This document shows positions 25,899-35,620 of a DNA stretch of 64,000 bases, in pieces; within the stretch, counting starts at the first letter, position 1; every line of letters begins with the position of its first letter. The DNA is from Treponema sp. Its GTDB lineage: Bacteria; Spirochaetota; Spirochaetia; Treponematales; Treponemataceae. The position numbers and the translations under genes are program-made. The notes under the pieces are model-generated. The model was not told the origin of the DNA and searched no databases. It saw only the letters and a list, made by a program, of their open reading frames with translations. Location: assembly GCA_017381365.1 (NCBI GenBank), contig JAFOCI010000056.1, positions 42,559 through 106,558 on the forward strand. Reading direction: 5' to 3'.

Positions 25899-28706
25899 AT
25901 GTTAGTTGATAAAGTTTTAACCGTATTATTTGGATCTCAGAATGATCGTGATGTAAAAAAACTCCGTCCTCTTGTTGCTGCTGTTAATGCAAAAGAGGAA
26001 TGGGCAAAATCTCTTAGTGCTGAAGAATTTCCTAAACAGACTTTGATTTTAAAAGATCGCCTTGCCAAGGGCGAAACTCTTGACGATATCCTGCCAGAAG
26101 CATTTGCGCTTGCTCGTGAAGCTGCCTATCGTGTACTTGGTGAACGTGCTTATGATGTTCAGATTATGGGTTCTCTTGTACTTCATTCAGGTAGAATCAC
26201 AGAAATGAAAACTGGTGAAGGTAAGACTCTCATGTGTGTACCTGCAGTTTATCTTAACAGTTTGAGCGGAAAAGGTGTTCATGTAGTTACAGTCAATGAT
26301 TACCTTGCAGAACGTGATGCTAACTGGATGCGCCCTGTTTATGCATATCTTGGTCAGACAGTAGGTTCAATTCTTTCCGATATGGATAACGAAGCTCGTA
26401 AAATTTCATATAACTGTGATATTACTTACGGAACAAACAATGAATTTGGTTTTGATTATCTGCGTGATAATATGCAGATTGATCTTGATAAAAAAGTTCA
26501 GCGTGGTTTCAATTTCTGTGTAGTAGACGAAATTGACTCCATTTTGATTGATGAAGCTAGAACACCACTTATCATTTCTGGACAGGGTGAAGATGATACT
26601 TATAAATATCATGAAGTTGACAAATATGTAGATCAGCTTAAAGAAGTTGAAAAAGATCCTGAAACTGGTGATTATCCTGATGAAGTTGAAATGGATCCTG
26701 AACAGCGTAAGAAGATTGAAGGTGATTATAAGGTTGATGAAAAATCAAAGAGAATTTCCTTCACTGATAAAGGTATCAATAAGATTGATGAGATTCTTCA
26801 TAAGCACAATCTTATTACTGCAGATTCAAAAGTTGTAGATGAAGAAAATTTTGAGTACGTTCATTATTTTACACAGGCTGTTCGTGCACATGTTCTTTAT
26901 AAAATAGATGTTGATTATCTTGTAAGAGATGGTCAGGTTCAGATTGTAGATGAATTTACAGGTCGTGTTCTTGAAGGCCGCCGTTATGGTGATGGCCTTC
27001 ATCAGGCTATTGAAGCAAAGGAACATCTTAGAATTGCACAGAGAAACAGAACTCTTGCAACAATCACTTTCCAGAATTTCTTCCGTATGTACGATAAACT
27101 TTCGGGAATGACTGGTACTGCTGCAACTGAAATTGTGGAATTCAATAAAATCTATAATCTTGATGTTGTTGCTATTCCAACTAACAGACCTGTTGCCCGT
27201 ATCGATGAAAATGATGAAGTTTATTTGAACGAGCAGGATAAATGGGAAGCTATAGCAAAGGAAGTTGCTGCTGCTCATGAAAAAGGTCAGCCAGTAATTG
27301 TTGGTACGGTTTCTGTTGAAAAATCAGAACATTTAAGTGCTTTGCTTACTCGTAAAGGTATTCGCCACGAAGTTTTGAATGCGAAAAATCATGCTCGTGA
27401 GGCTATGATTATTGCTGAAGCAGGTGCAAAAGGCGCTGTAACAATTGCTACTAACATGGCAGGTCGTGGTACGGATATTAAGCTTGGTGGAAACCCAGAA
27501 TTCCGTGCTCGGAAACGTGCTGGAACTAATGCAACTCCTGAACAGTTTGAAGCCGCTTTAAAAATTGAAAAAGAGCAGTGGCTTAAAGATAATGAAGAAG
27601 TAAAGTCATGCGGTGGTTTGTATGTAATTGGTTCTGAACGCCATGAATCAAGACGTATTGATAATCAGCTTCGAGGTCGTTCCGGCCGTCAGGGAGATCC
27701 TGGTCGTTCGAAATTCTTTATTTCTATGGACGATGATTTGATGCGTCTGTTCGGTGGTGAACGGATGAAAGCAATGATGACTCGTATTGGTATGGAACCT
27801 GGAGAGCCAATTGATCATCCCTGGTTGAACAAAGGTATTGCAAAAGCTCAGCAGAAGGTTGAAGACCGCAACTTTGAAATTCGTAAGCATCTTCTTGATT
27901 ATGATGATGTTTTGAATGAACAGAGAACAGTAATTTACAATCAGCGTGATGAAATTCTTGCAGATAACGAACTTGCAGACCGTGTAATGAATAATGCAAG
28001 GGATACTGTTGAGGCTATGTTCTATGATTACGCACGTGCAGGAAGAAACAAGCGGGATGAAGCAATCAACGCTTTGAATGATGAAGTAAAAAATACTTTC
28101 GGTATTGCACTTCCAGAGGAACGTCTTACTGCAGAAGCTCTTGAAGCAGCTCTTCAGAATGATATTACAGAAAAAGAGACTCTTGTTGGAAAAGACAATC
28201 TTAATATGTTTATCAGATATCAGTATGTACAGGTTATTGATAAAAAGTGGCTTGATCAGCTGGAAGCTCTTGAAGGCCTTAGAGAAGCTGTAAGTCTTCG
28301 CTCTTATGGTTCTAAGAATCCTCTTACAGAATACAAGATTGATGGCTTTAATATGTTTGATGAGATGCTGGATTCGATTCGCTCAACAGTTATGTCCCGT
28401 GTATTCAAAGTTCGCATTCAGTTAAGTCCTGAAGCTCAGGCTCAGAGACAGCAGGCTGCAATGCGTGCACAGCAAAATATGAACGCACATCATTCAGAAG
28501 CAGAAAATATTACTCAGTCAGCTCAGAGACAGGCTGGAAGTCAGATGAGTGGTGATATGGCAAGACGTGCAGCTGCTAGTGGTGCCATGCAGCAGAGAAC
28601 TCAGGGTGGAAATGTGACTGTTAGAAGAACTGTTCCTAAGGCAGGTCGCAATGATCCATGTCCTTGTGGTTCTGGAAAAAAATATAAGCAGTGCTGTGGA
28701 AGATAG
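25899..28706 (+). CDS. secA: Protein translocase ATPase SecA
   Basis: A 935-aa motor that drives preproteins through SecYEG. Walker A region MKTGEGKT near residue 106, DEID box in [23 protein letters not shown] and the [10 protein letters not shown] arginine-finger region are all present. The C-terminus ends in the zinc-binding SEC-C motif [13 protein letters not shown], which binds SecB or lipids, after a Gln/Ala-rich linker. Normal length. The stop codon abuts the ATG of the following lipoprotein gene, so the two are co-transcribed. Confidence 0.97.
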   Translation: MLVDKVLTVLFGSQNDRDVKKLRPLVAAVNAKEEWAKSLSAEEFPKQTLILKDRLAKGETLDDILPEAFALAREAAYRVLGERAYDVQIMGSLVLHSGRITEMKTGEGKTLMCVPAVYLNSLSGKGVHVVTVNDYLAERDANWMRPVYAYLGQTVGSILSDMDNEARKISYNCDITYGTNNEFGFDYLRDNMQIDLDKKVQRGFNFCVVDEIDSILIDEARTPLIISGQGEDDTYKYHEVDKYVDQLKEVEKDPETGDYPDEVEMDPEQRKKIEGDYKVDEKSKRISFTDKGINKIDEILHKHNLITADSKVVDEENFEYVHYFTQAVRAHVLYKIDVDYLVRDGQVQIVDEFTGRVLEGRRYGDGLHQAIEAKEHLRIAQRNRTLATITFQNFFRMYDKLSGMTGTAATEIVEFNKIYNLDVVAIPTNRPVARIDENDEVYLNEQDKWEAIAKEVAAAHEKGQPVIVGTVSVEKSEHLSALLTRKGIRHEVLNAKNHAREAMIIAEAGAKGAVTIATNMAGRGTDIKLGGNPEFRARKRAGTNATPEQFEAALKIEKEQWLKDNEEVKSCGGLYVIGSERHESRRIDNQLRGRSGRQGDPGRSKFFISMDDDLMRLFGGERMKAMMTRIGMEPGEPIDHPWLNKGIAKAQQKVEDRNFEIRKHLLDYDDVLNEQRTVIYNQRDEILADNELADRVMNNARDTVEAMFYDYARAGRNKRDEAINALNDEVKNTFGIALPEERLTAEALEAALQNDITEKETLVGKDNLNMFIRYQYVQVIDKKWLDQLEALEGLREAVSLRSYGSKNPLTEYKIDGFNMFDEMLDSIRSTVMSRVFKVRIQLSPEAQAQRQQAAMRAQQNMNAHHSEAENITQSAQRQAGSQMSGDMARRAAASGAMQQRTQGGNVTVRRTVPKAGRNDPCPCGSGKKYKQCCGR

Positions 28707-29933
28707 ATGAAAAAGGTTTCTGTTGTTCTCTTTAGTTTTCTTTCCCTTTTGTTTTATTCTTGTTTTAATGCAGAAAAAATTCTGTCAATAGATGAGATAA
28801 AGCTTTTTGAATTGAATTACGGAAATTTTGAAGAACAATTGAACCTTTTTGACGTATCTAAAATCGGTGCTATAAATACGTCATTAACAATGAGAGATGG
28901 TTTTTTTTATATTGTTAATGGCGAATCAGAAAAAATTCTTTCTTTGAATTCGTATGGAGATTTACTTTCTTTATATTATAGCGAAGATTTTTATTCAGGT
29001 GATAAGGAAAAACTTAGAACAAAAGCAAATCCTGCAATGTGGAAGCCTGTTTCTTATCCATTTAAATTGAATGGTACTGTTTCTGTTGATTCTAGAAAAT
29101 ATATGTATTCTGTTGGGGTAGTTCCAAAAGAAAGGAATGAACAGGATGAAAAAGAAAATCTTCTTTACAGTCAGGTAATTTTACGTTTTACAAGCGATGG
29201 TTCGTCGGTTGACTATATTGGTCAGCAGGGTCCTGGAGGAACTCCGTTTCCAAATATAAAAAATCTTTTTACAACGGAAAATAATGAACTGGTGGTTGTT
29301 TGTACAACGAACTCTGGATTATGCGTTTTCTGGTTTGATTCAAAAGGTTTTTTGCGCTATAAAGTTCCTGTAAATTTGAATTCTATTCCAAAAATTTCTC
29401 CTGAATCTGTAAATTCTGCTGTTTCTCAAAATGATCTTTTTATTACCATTGAGAATATTGTTCCGGATTGTTATGCGGAACGGCTTTATATAAAAGTTGA
29501 TTATTATTACCCCTATGTTGATGCAGAGTCAAAAACTCAGTCTGGTATTAATTATGTAAAATCAGTTGTGTATCCACTTAATGTTCAGAATGGAAAATAT
29601 GGAGAATCTCTTCGCATTTCTGCTTATGAGGAATCTGTTGCAGAAGATTTTAGTAAACTTATATATCATATGCCTTATGATTTTTTTGGTGTAACAAAGA
29701 ATAACTGGTTATTTTTTGTAGTTACAACAGGGAAAGGTTTTGATGTAATGATGGTGCAGCCTGGAACACAGAATGTGATAAAGCGTAGTTTGAACGTTAA
29801 TTTCAACGAAATTATGTATTATTCGCTTTCGTTGTCTTCGGAAGGAATAATTTCTGCATTGTTATGTGATAAAGATTCTGCTAAAGTAGTCTGGTGGAGA
29901 ACAGATGCTTTGATAGATTCTGTTTTAAAATAG
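28707..29933 (+). CDS. Predicted lipoprotein, possible beta-propeller
   Basis: A 408-aa protein beginning with a lipoprotein signal: basic start, hydrophobic core and Cys19 after FYS, which fits the relaxed spirochaete lipobox. The mature part repeats strand-rich blocks of 40-60 residues (for example [20 protein letters not shown], then [11 protein letters not shown]) that suggest a beta-propeller, though blades cannot be counted reliably. Family and function are not recognised. It begins on the base after the secA stop, and no SD is obvious, so coupling to secA is expected. Confidence 0.6.
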   Translation: MKKVSVVLFSFLSLLFYSCFNAEKILSIDEIKLFELNYGNFEEQLNLFDVSKIGAINTSLTMRDGFFYIVNGESEKILSLNSYGDLLSLYYSEDFYSGDKEKLRTKANPAMWKPVSYPFKLNGTVSVDSRKYMYSVGVVPKERNEQDEKENLLYSQVILRFTSDGSSVDYIGQQGPGGTPFPNIKNLFTTENNELVVVCTTNSGLCVFWFDSKGFLRYKVPVNLNSIPKISPESVNSAVSQNDLFITIENIVPDCYAERLYIKVDYYYPYVDAESKTQSGINYVKSVVYPLNVQNGKYGESLRISAYEESVAEDFSKLIYHMPYDFFGVTKNNWLFFVVTTGKGFDVMMVQPGTQNVIKRSLNVNFNEIMYYSLSLSSEGIISALLCDKDSAKVVWWRTDALIDSVLK

Positions 29934-29941
29934 GGAGTTCT

Positions 29942-30511
29942 ATGGATTTTGATAAAATTTCTGAAGGTTATGAGAATAAAGATAATAATTTTGTCTATTA
30001 TTATAATCGGGAAGAAAGAATTGCGAGAGCTCCAAAAATAGTGCAGGATTATTACTCAGGGAAATTTAATGTTTCAAAAAAAGGCTTGTTTGGCACTATG
30101 TTTGCTACAAGAGGGAATAAATTTCTTTTTTTAAGCATTATTGTTATAATGATTTTTGGCTGGTGTTATTCAGCTTATCTCAATAAAACGGGTATTTCAT
30201 TTCTTGGAACAACAGTAAAGGTTTCAGCATTTTCTTTTGATGAAACGGTTTACGTAAGTCTTAAATTAAATCAGGCTAAAAAGAAAAAAAATGCTGGAAC
30301 ACCTTTGTTGATTGATGTTGTTATTTCGGTTCTTGATGAATCAGGTTTTATTGTGGATTCTTATAGTGAAAGACTTCAATTTACAGGCGATGAAATAAAT
30401 TTAAAAAATAAATTTCATGATTATGACTTACGAAAAGTTGTAACTGAATTAAAAACATCTGATGAGACTAAAAAAATGGTTACGGTTATAGATCGAAAAT
30501 ATAAGGGTTAA
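29942..30511 (+). CDS. Hypothetical single-pass membrane protein
   Basis: A 189-aa protein with about 55 cytoplasmic residues, one membrane segment (about 62-81, FLSIIVIMIFGWCYSAY) and a lysine-rich beta-strand-like extracytoplasmic domain. Start chosen at the ATG at 29942 with GGGAG upstream; a longer frame from 29894 overlaps the previous gene. No family recognised. Part of the tightly spaced run from secA to the NeuB-like gene. Confidence 0.6.
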   Translation: MDFDKISEGYENKDNNFVYYYNREERIARAPKIVQDYYSGKFNVSKKGLFGTMFATRGNKFLFLSIIVIMIFGWCYSAYLNKTGISFLGTTVKVSAFSFDETVYVSLKLNQAKKKKNAGTPLLIDVVISVLDESGFIVDSYSERLQFTGDEINLKNKFHDYDLRKVVTELKTSDETKKMVTVIDRKYKG

Positions 30512-30515
30512 TTTT

Positions 30516-30983
30516 ATGGAACAGTTTTATTTTTTAGCGGTATTACTTAATATTTTGATTGGCTTTATTCTGTTTTATAAAGATAAGGCATTGTCTTGTG
30601 AAGATACTCTTGAAAAGGATGATGATGTTTCTTTTCTTGAAGAAAAACATGGATCTTTTGAAGATTTATTTTCTGAAAAATCTTTTTTAACTTCAAGTAA
30701 AGTTCAATTTGTTTTAGGGTGTTCAGGAATTATTGTTTCTGTAATGTTATTACTTTCTCCTTTTTCTGGGATTTTTCTTTTTGGAGATTTAATACCTGCC
30801 ATAGTATGTCTGGCTGCTTCCGTTTCTATGCTTATCAATAGTTATTTTGAAGATTCTATAACTGATTTAAAATTGAATGATATGATAAAATTTATTATCA
30901 TAGATTGTCGAAAATATGTTGGTTTAATAAGTATAATTGTTGGTATAATACATTTTGTTGTTCCAGGAGTGATATTTTTATAA
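30516..30983 (+). CDS. Hypothetical multi-pass membrane protein
   Basis: A 155-aa protein with four hydrophobic segments (about residues 4-22, 65-85, 90-110 and 132-153) and an acidic loop after the first. No family recognised. Its TAA stop shares a base with the ATG of the NUDIX gene, which argues for translational coupling. Confidence 0.6.
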   Translation: MEQFYFLAVLLNILIGFILFYKDKALSCEDTLEKDDDVSFLEEKHGSFEDLFSEKSFLTSSKVQFVLGCSGIIVSVMLLLSPFSGIFLFGDLIPAIVCLAASVSMLINSYFEDSITDLKLNDMIKFIIIDCRKYVGLISIIVGIIHFVVPGVIFL

Positions 30984-31390
30984 TGAGTAATTCTATAGCT
31001 TGCATAATTACAGATAAAGATAAAATTTTAATTGCGTTAAGAAATCCTGTTGGAGACATGGGGAACCGCTGGGAATTTCCAGGCGGTAAAGTTGATCCTG
31101 GTGAAACAGATGAAATTTCAATTGTAAGGGAAATGAGAGAAGAGTTTGGGGTTGTTGCAAAACCTGGAGAAAAGATTACTTCTAATTCTTTTATTCATAA
31201 GGGAAAAGAGTGTTATCTGAATGCTTATTTTGTGTCTCTTGAGCATGATGGAATTGAAAAACCGTTTATTCTTACAGAACATCAGGCTTATAAATGGGTT
31301 TATCCTGATGAAATTCCTGTTGATAATTTTGTGGATTCCGATTTAAAAATTCTTCCATACGTCTTAAAAGCAATTGAATTAAAAAAATGA
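30983..31390 (+). CDS. NUDIX hydrolase, MutT-like
   Basis: A 135-aa NUDIX hydrolase. The box GGKVDPGETDEISIV, continuing as REMREEFGV, fits GX5EX7REUXEEXGU exactly (about residues 37-60). MutT-like proteins hydrolyse 8-oxo-dGTP or related nucleotides; the WEFPGGK context is typical of this class, but the substrate cannot be fixed. Start at 30983 overlaps the previous stop; the longer frame from 30905 runs inside the upstream gene. The next gene overlaps by 4 bp. Confidence 0.88.
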   Translation: MSNSIACIITDKDKILIALRNPVGDMGNRWEFPGGKVDPGETDEISIVREMREEFGVVAKPGEKITSNSFIHKGKECYLNAYFVSLEHDGIEKPFILTEHQAYKWVYPDEIPVDNFVDSDLKILPYVLKAIELKK

Positions 31391-31737
31391 AAAAAAATGT
31401 CGTTATAATATCCTTGTTTTTTTTATTTCTGAGTTTTGCTGGATGTAAAAAAAATAATGAGATAAAATTTGATAACTCATATCCTCTTGCTACGTCTCCA
31501 GATGTAGAATGGGCTGTTGTGGTAGAACCGTATGTGGCGTTCAGAAAGACAACGGAGTGGGATTCTGAAATTTTAGGACATTGCAGAAAAGGTGATATTC
31601 TACAGGTTCAAGGGTCTTCTATTTCTTCTGATAATGTACAGTGGTTTAAATTTATTCATGGCTGGCTACCTTTTGGTTCTGTGGAAATTTATTCCAACAG
31701 GTTGCGAGCTCAAACTTTTGCAAATGAACTAAAATAG
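31387..31737 (+). CDS. Small lipoprotein with SH3b-like domain
   Basis: A 116-aa predicted lipoprotein: hydrophobic signal and lipobox ending in FAGC (Cys20). The mature part (about residues 43-100) has the rhythm of a bacterial SH3 domain (VVVEPYVAFRKTTEWDSEIL, then KGDILQVQG, WFKF and GWLPFGSVE). Such domains often bind peptidoglycan. Overlaps the NUDIX gene by 4 bp and lies 8 bp before the NeuB-like gene. Confidence 0.65.
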   Translation: MKKNVVIISLFFLFLSFAGCKKNNEIKFDNSYPLATSPDVEWAVVVEPYVAFRKTTEWDSEILGHCRKGDILQVQGSSISSDNVQWFKFIHGWLPFGSVEIYSNRLRAQTFANELK

Positions 31738-31745
31738 GGCGAAAA

Positions 31746-32873
31746 ATGAGTCTGATTATTGCAGAAATTGGAACTAGCCATGAAGGCGATGAAAATAAAG
31801 CTTTTGCATTGATTGATGCGGCTGTTGAAGCTGGTGCTGATGCTGTAAAATTTCAATGGGTCTATGCTGATGAAATTCTTCATCCTGATACTGGTTTTGT
31901 AAAACTTCCTGCAGGTAATATTCCATTATACGATAGATTTAAGCAGTTGGAATGTTCTGTTTCTTTTTATAAAAAAATGCTTGATTATGCTCACTCAAAA
32001 GGTGTTCAGTTTGTGTGTTCGCCTTTTGGTGTAAGGTCGCTAAGAGAGTTACTTGAAATAGAGCCGGATGCTGTAAAAATCGCTTCTCCTGAATTAAATC
32101 ATTTTCCAATGTTAAAAGAACTGGCCTCATTTCGGTTAGAGCAAAAAAAATCAGGAAAACCGATGATTCCTGTGATAGTTTCCAGTGGAGTTTCCAAACT
32201 ATCTGATATAGAAAAAGCTATTGAGATTCTTGGCACTGAAAAAGTTTCTCTTTTGCATTGTATTACAAGTTATCCCGCTCCTGAATCTGAATATAATGTA
32301 AAACTTGTTCAGAATTTGCATAATATTTTCGGAGTTGAAACAGGTGTAAGTGATCACAGTCTTGATCCGATTCTTGTTCCTTCATTGACTGCTATGTGTG
32401 GAGGAAATGTTATTGAAAAGCATATTACATTAAGCAGGCAAACAAGGGGGCTTGATGATCCTGTTGCACTGGAGCCGGAACAGTTTGCAATTATGGTTCA
32501 TTGTATTCATCAGACTGAAGCTGTTATGCGCAGGTATGGTTCTGATAAGGGACAGAAAATAACAGTTAATCAGCTTTCCGAGTCTTATGGAAATGACAAA
32601 GTTTGCGAAGTTCTTGGTGATGGCGTAAAAAAACTTGCACCTTCTGAAAAAGTGAATTACGGCAGAACTAACCGCTCCCTTCATTTCATGCGCTCAATGC
32701 AGAAAGGAGAAAAGATAAAAGCTGAAGATATCGGGGTTTTAAGAACGGAAAAGATTTTATCGCCAGGCATCAGTCCTGAATGGCTTTCTATAGTTTGCGG
32801 CGCGACTCTTTCTCGCAATGTTGATAATGGAGCTGGCATTCAATTTGAAGATTTTGTTCGTGGAGCGGATTGA
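31746..32873 (+). CDS. NeuB-family nonulosonic acid synthase
   Basis: A 375-aa protein of the N-acetylneuraminate synthase family, condensing PEP with a hexosamine to give a sialic-acid-like sugar. The barrel starts IIAEIGTSHEGD and has DAVKFQW, CSPFG, KIASPELNHFPML, SSG and SDHSLD in the family order. The C-terminal antifreeze-like SAF domain (about 310-370, RSLHFMRSMQKGEKI) is present. Whether the product is sialic, pseudaminic or legionaminic acid cannot be told. No cognate NeuA or NeuC is nearby. Last gene of the secA run. Confidence 0.87.
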   Translation: MSLIIAEIGTSHEGDENKAFALIDAAVEAGADAVKFQWVYADEILHPDTGFVKLPAGNIPLYDRFKQLECSVSFYKKMLDYAHSKGVQFVCSPFGVRSLRELLEIEPDAVKIASPELNHFPMLKELASFRLEQKKSGKPMIPVIVSSGVSKLSDIEKAIEILGTEKVSLLHCITSYPAPESEYNVKLVQNLHNIFGVETGVSDHSLDPILVPSLTAMCGGNVIEKHITLSRQTRGLDDPVALEPEQFAIMVHCIHQTEAVMRRYGSDKGQKITVNQLSESYGNDKVCEVLGDGVKKLAPSEKVNYGRTNRSLHFMRSMQKGEKIKAEDIGVLRTEKILSPGISPEWLSIVCGATLSRNVDNGAGIQFEDFVRGAD

Positions 32874-32990
32874 GTACTCTGAGCTTTAGGGCATACAATG
32901 GGAATAAAATAAAACTGTAATGTTTTATGAAAAAAAACGATGCTTTGAACGAGTTTTTTTGAAGAGGGCATTTCTTAAAACTGCGGTTTA

Positions 32991-33019
32991 TTGTAAAATC
33001 TGCCTTTTTTTTGTAATAT
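32991..33019 (+). promoter_or_regulatory. Sigma-70 promoter for hisS
   Basis: TTGTAA, 17-nt spacer, TAATAT. The expected leader is about 17 nt and contains a GAGG box 7 nt before the ATG at 33043. No T-box-like leader was seen. Confidence 0.45.
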
Positions 33020-33042
33020 TTGGTAACAGTTTGAGGTAAATA

Positions 33043-34278
33043 ATGAAAGTAAATGCTTTGAAGGGGATGAAAGATATTCTTCCTCAGGAACAGAGAATCC
33101 GTGATTATATTCAGGGTAAAATTCTTGAAACTTACCGTGCTTCCGGCTTTGAAAGAATTTCCACACCGATTCTTGAAGATTCTGAAAATATTGACAAGTC
33201 AGATGGTGGAGACAATCTTAATCTTGTTTTTAAGGTTTTAAAAAGAGGTGACAAGCTGGATTCTGCTTTGGCAAATAATCCTTCTGCTGCTACTTTGTCA
33301 GATATGGGGCTTAGATATGATTTGACTTTGCCACTTTCCCGTTTTTTTGCAGCAAATAAAGAAAGTCTTCAGTTTCCTTTTAAAGTAATTCAGACTGATC
33401 GTGTGTATCGGGCAGAACGTCCTCAGAAAGGTCGCTTAAGGGAATTTGTTCAGTGTGATATAGATATTCTTGGTGATTCAAGCTGCAATGCAGAAGTAGA
33501 ACTTATTGATGTAACTGCAAGGGCAATGCTGAACATAGGATTTAATAATTTTACCATCAATGTAAATGATAGACGTATTCTCAGAAATATGCTTGAAACT
33601 ATGGGTTTTGCTCCAGAGACTCTTGATTCTGTCTGCATAACTTTTGACAAGCTTGATAAAATCGGTGCTTCTGGAATAGAGGCTGAACTTAAGGAAAAGC
33701 AGCTTCCGGACAATGCTGTAAAAGCTCTAGTTGATTTTATATCTTCTGATTCGATTACACTTGATGCAGTTAGTGCAAAGTGTTCTGACTCATCAATTGC
33801 TAATGATTTGAAATATGTGATTTCTACTGCAGAAAAGGTTAGTGGAGGCAAATATAAGATTGCATATTGTCCTAATCTTGTGCGTGGTCAGGGTTATTAT
33901 ACAGGTATGGTTTTTGAAATTGCCTGTCCTGAATTCAGCGGCGCAGTTGGTGGCGGCGGCCGCTATGATAATATGATTGGAAAATTTTTAGGTCAGAATA
34001 TTCCTGCTGTTGGTTTTTCAATTGGTTTTGAAAGAATCTGTAATATTCTTCTTGAACAGAATTATAAAATTCCAGATGCAAAGGAAAAGTGTGCTTTGCT
34101 TTATGATGATTCAGTTTCTTATCCTGATGTTCTTAAGGCTGCTGAAAAGCTTAGGGAAGATTTTACAGTAAGCGTTATTAAAAAAGCTAAAAAAGCAGGT
34201 CCTCAGTTTGGCATGCTTGAAACTCAGGGATACACAAAATTTGCCCAGTTTAAAGAAGGGCAGGTGGTAGTAAAATAG
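33043..34278 (+). CDS. hisS: Histidyl-tRNA synthetase
   Basis: A 411-aa class II synthetase charging tRNA-His. It begins VNALKGMKDILPQE with motif 1 after it, has motif 2 RVYRAERPQKGRLREFVQCD, the HisRS-specific GQGYYTGMVFEI loop and motif 3 around AVGFSIGFERI. The C-terminal anticodon-binding domain is about 85 residues. Slightly short but complete. Own promoter and terminator. Confidence 0.96.
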   Translation: MKVNALKGMKDILPQEQRIRDYIQGKILETYRASGFERISTPILEDSENIDKSDGGDNLNLVFKVLKRGDKLDSALANNPSAATLSDMGLRYDLTLPLSRFFAANKESLQFPFKVIQTDRVYRAERPQKGRLREFVQCDIDILGDSSCNAEVELIDVTARAMLNIGFNNFTINVNDRRILRNMLETMGFAPETLDSVCITFDKLDKIGASGIEAELKEKQLPDNAVKALVDFISSDSITLDAVSAKCSDSSIANDLKYVISTAEKVSGGKYKIAYCPNLVRGQGYYTGMVFEIACPEFSGAVGGGGRYDNMIGKFLGQNIPAVGFSIGFERICNILLEQNYKIPDAKEKCALLYDDSVSYPDVLKAAEKLREDFTVSVIKKAKKAGPQFGMLETQGYTKFAQFKEGQVVVK

Positions 34279-34290
34279 CTTGTGTCTTAT

Positions 34291-34323
34291 AGCTGTCTGA
34301 TACGAATCAGGCAGCTTTTTTTT
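34291..34323 (+). terminator. Intrinsic terminator after hisS
   Basis: Stem AGCTGTCTGAT / ATCAGGCAGCT with one mismatch or G-U pair and a 3-nt loop, followed by eight T. Confidence 0.8.
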
Positions 34324-34325
34324 GC

Positions 34326-34359
34326 AAAAAAAATCCCAGCTGATAACAACCGGGATTTT
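34326..34359 (-). terminator. Intrinsic terminator after fba
   Basis: On the minus strand AAAATCCC pairs with GGGATTTT over a 14-nt loop and is followed by a run of T (the A-run at 34326-34333). It lies 30 bp beyond the fba stop and back-to-back with the hisS terminator. Confidence 0.7.
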
Positions 34360-34388
34360 AGCTAATTCAGTTTATTGTTATGTTCTGA

Positions 34389-35255
34389 TTAAGCCTGTCC
34401 AGCTGAACCAAATGCTTTACACAAATCGATTACTTTTGCTGTGATTGCATCAAAACCTGGTTTAAGAAGTTTACGTGGATCGTATCCTTTTCCTTCAACG
34501 TCTTTTCCAGCTTCAATGTATTTGCGTGTAGCTGCAGCAAATTCAAGCTGAAGTTCTGTGTTGATGTTTACTTTTGAAACACCAAGTTCAACAGCTTTCT
34601 TTACCTGGTCAAAAGGAATACCAGAACCGCCATGAAGAACGAGTGGTTTTCCTTCTACAGCTGTGTTGATTTTACCAAGCTGATCAAAGTTCAAACCTTT
34701 CCAGTTAGCAGGATATTTTCCGTGGATGTTACCGATTCCGGCTGCAAGGAAGTCTACGCCAAGACTTGCGATGTTTTTACATTCTTCTGGATTAGCAAGT
34801 TCGCCTTCAGAAGCAACACCGTCTTCTTCACCACCAATGCCGCCAACTTCACATTCAACTGACATGCCTTTTGCGTGTGCAAGTTCAATGATTTCTTTTG
34901 ATTTTGCAACGTTTTCATCAAAGTCAAAGTGTGAACCGTCGAACATAACTGATGTGTAACCAGCTTCGATTACTTTTTTAGCACCTTCATAAGTACCATG
35001 GTCAAGGTGAAGAGCTACAGGAACTGTGATACCCATTGATTCGTAAAGATCTTTTACGAGATTAACAACTGTTTTGTATCCACCCATGTACTTTGCAGCA
35101 CCTTCAGATGTCTGGATGATAGCTGGTGATTTTGCTTCCTGAATACCAGCAAGAATAGATTTTGTCCATTCAAGATTGTTTGTGTTGAATGCAGGAATTG
35201 CGTAATGACCAGCTTTTGCCTTCTTAACCATTTCTACTGCTGAAACTAATGCCAT
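34389..35255 (-). CDS. fba: Class II fructose-1,6-bisphosphate aldolase
   Basis: A 288-aa zinc-dependent aldolase cleaving fructose-1,6-bisphosphate in glycolysis. Family motifs: HYAIPAFNTNN, ALHLDHGT with zinc-binding His, VECEVGGIGGEED and LHGGSGIP. Length matches the short class IIB enzymes. The start at 35255 (ATGGCATTA on the minus strand) has a strong GGAGG 8 nt upstream; a frame 5 codons longer would place that SD inside the gene. The leader carries a perfect inverted repeat. Confidence 0.95.
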   Translation of the reverse strand: MALVSAVEMVKKAKAGHYAIPAFNTNNLEWTKSILAGIQEAKSPAIIQTSEGAAKYMGGYKTVVNLVKDLYESMGITVPVALHLDHGTYEGAKKVIEAGYTSVMFDGSHFDFDENVAKSKEIIELAHAKGMSVECEVGGIGGEEDGVASEGELANPEECKNIASLGVDFLAAGIGNIHGKYPANWKGLNFDQLGKINTAVEGKPLVLHGGSGIPFDQVKKAVELGVSKVNINTELQLEFAAATRKYIEAGKDVEGKGYDPRKLLKPGFDAITAKVIDLCKAFGSAGQA

Positions 35256-35282
35256 TTTAATGACCTCCAATTTGTTTCGTTG

Positions 35283-35309
35283 ATCGTGTAACTCATGACC
35301 TTACACGAT
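35283..35309 (-). promoter_or_regulatory. Perfect inverted repeat in the fba leader
   Basis: ATCGTGTAA (35283-35291) and TTACACGAT (35301-35309), nine bp each, spaced by 9 nt. It lies between the fba promoter and its SD. It could be an operator for a dimeric regulator or a leader hairpin. Confidence 0.45.
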
Positions 35310-35350
35310 TTTTATTGTTCCGAAAATCTTAAAGAATTTTCAGATGTTTC

Positions 35351-35379
35351 ATAGTATCACAGTTTATAATTATTGAAAA
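35351..35379 (-). promoter_or_regulatory. Extended -10 promoter for fba
   Basis: On the minus strand TTTTCA, 17-nt spacer, TACTAT, with TG one base before the -10. This is one of the few readable elements in the gene-free stretch 35256-35620, along with the fba inverted repeat and the flaA promoter. The rest of that stretch is AT-rich and I see nothing else in it. Confidence 0.4.
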
Positions 35380-35459
35380 TACTTACATAAATATGATGAT
35401 AAAATCTTACAGTTATATAAAAAATAATTGAAAGGACGCTTTTAATTTTTGTAAATAAT

Positions 35460-35488
35460 TTGACAAAGATAGAATGTGTAAATATAAT
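35460..35488 (+). promoter_or_regulatory. Consensus sigma-70 promoter for the flaA pair
   Basis: TTGACA, 17-nt spacer, TATAAT: a full match to the sigma-70 consensus, the best promoter in the window. The leader would be about 125 nt and ends with AAGGAG before the ATG at 35621. A perfect promoter fits an abundant filament protein. Confidence 0.7.
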
Positions 35489-35620
35489 TGATAATGGCTT
35501 ATTTAAATTTTTAAATGAATTTGGTATGCTAACTAAATAGTAATTTTTTAGATATTTATTCCGATATTATTAATGAGGCATTCCCATTTTTCGGAATGTA
35601 ATATGTTGAAGGAGTTTTAC

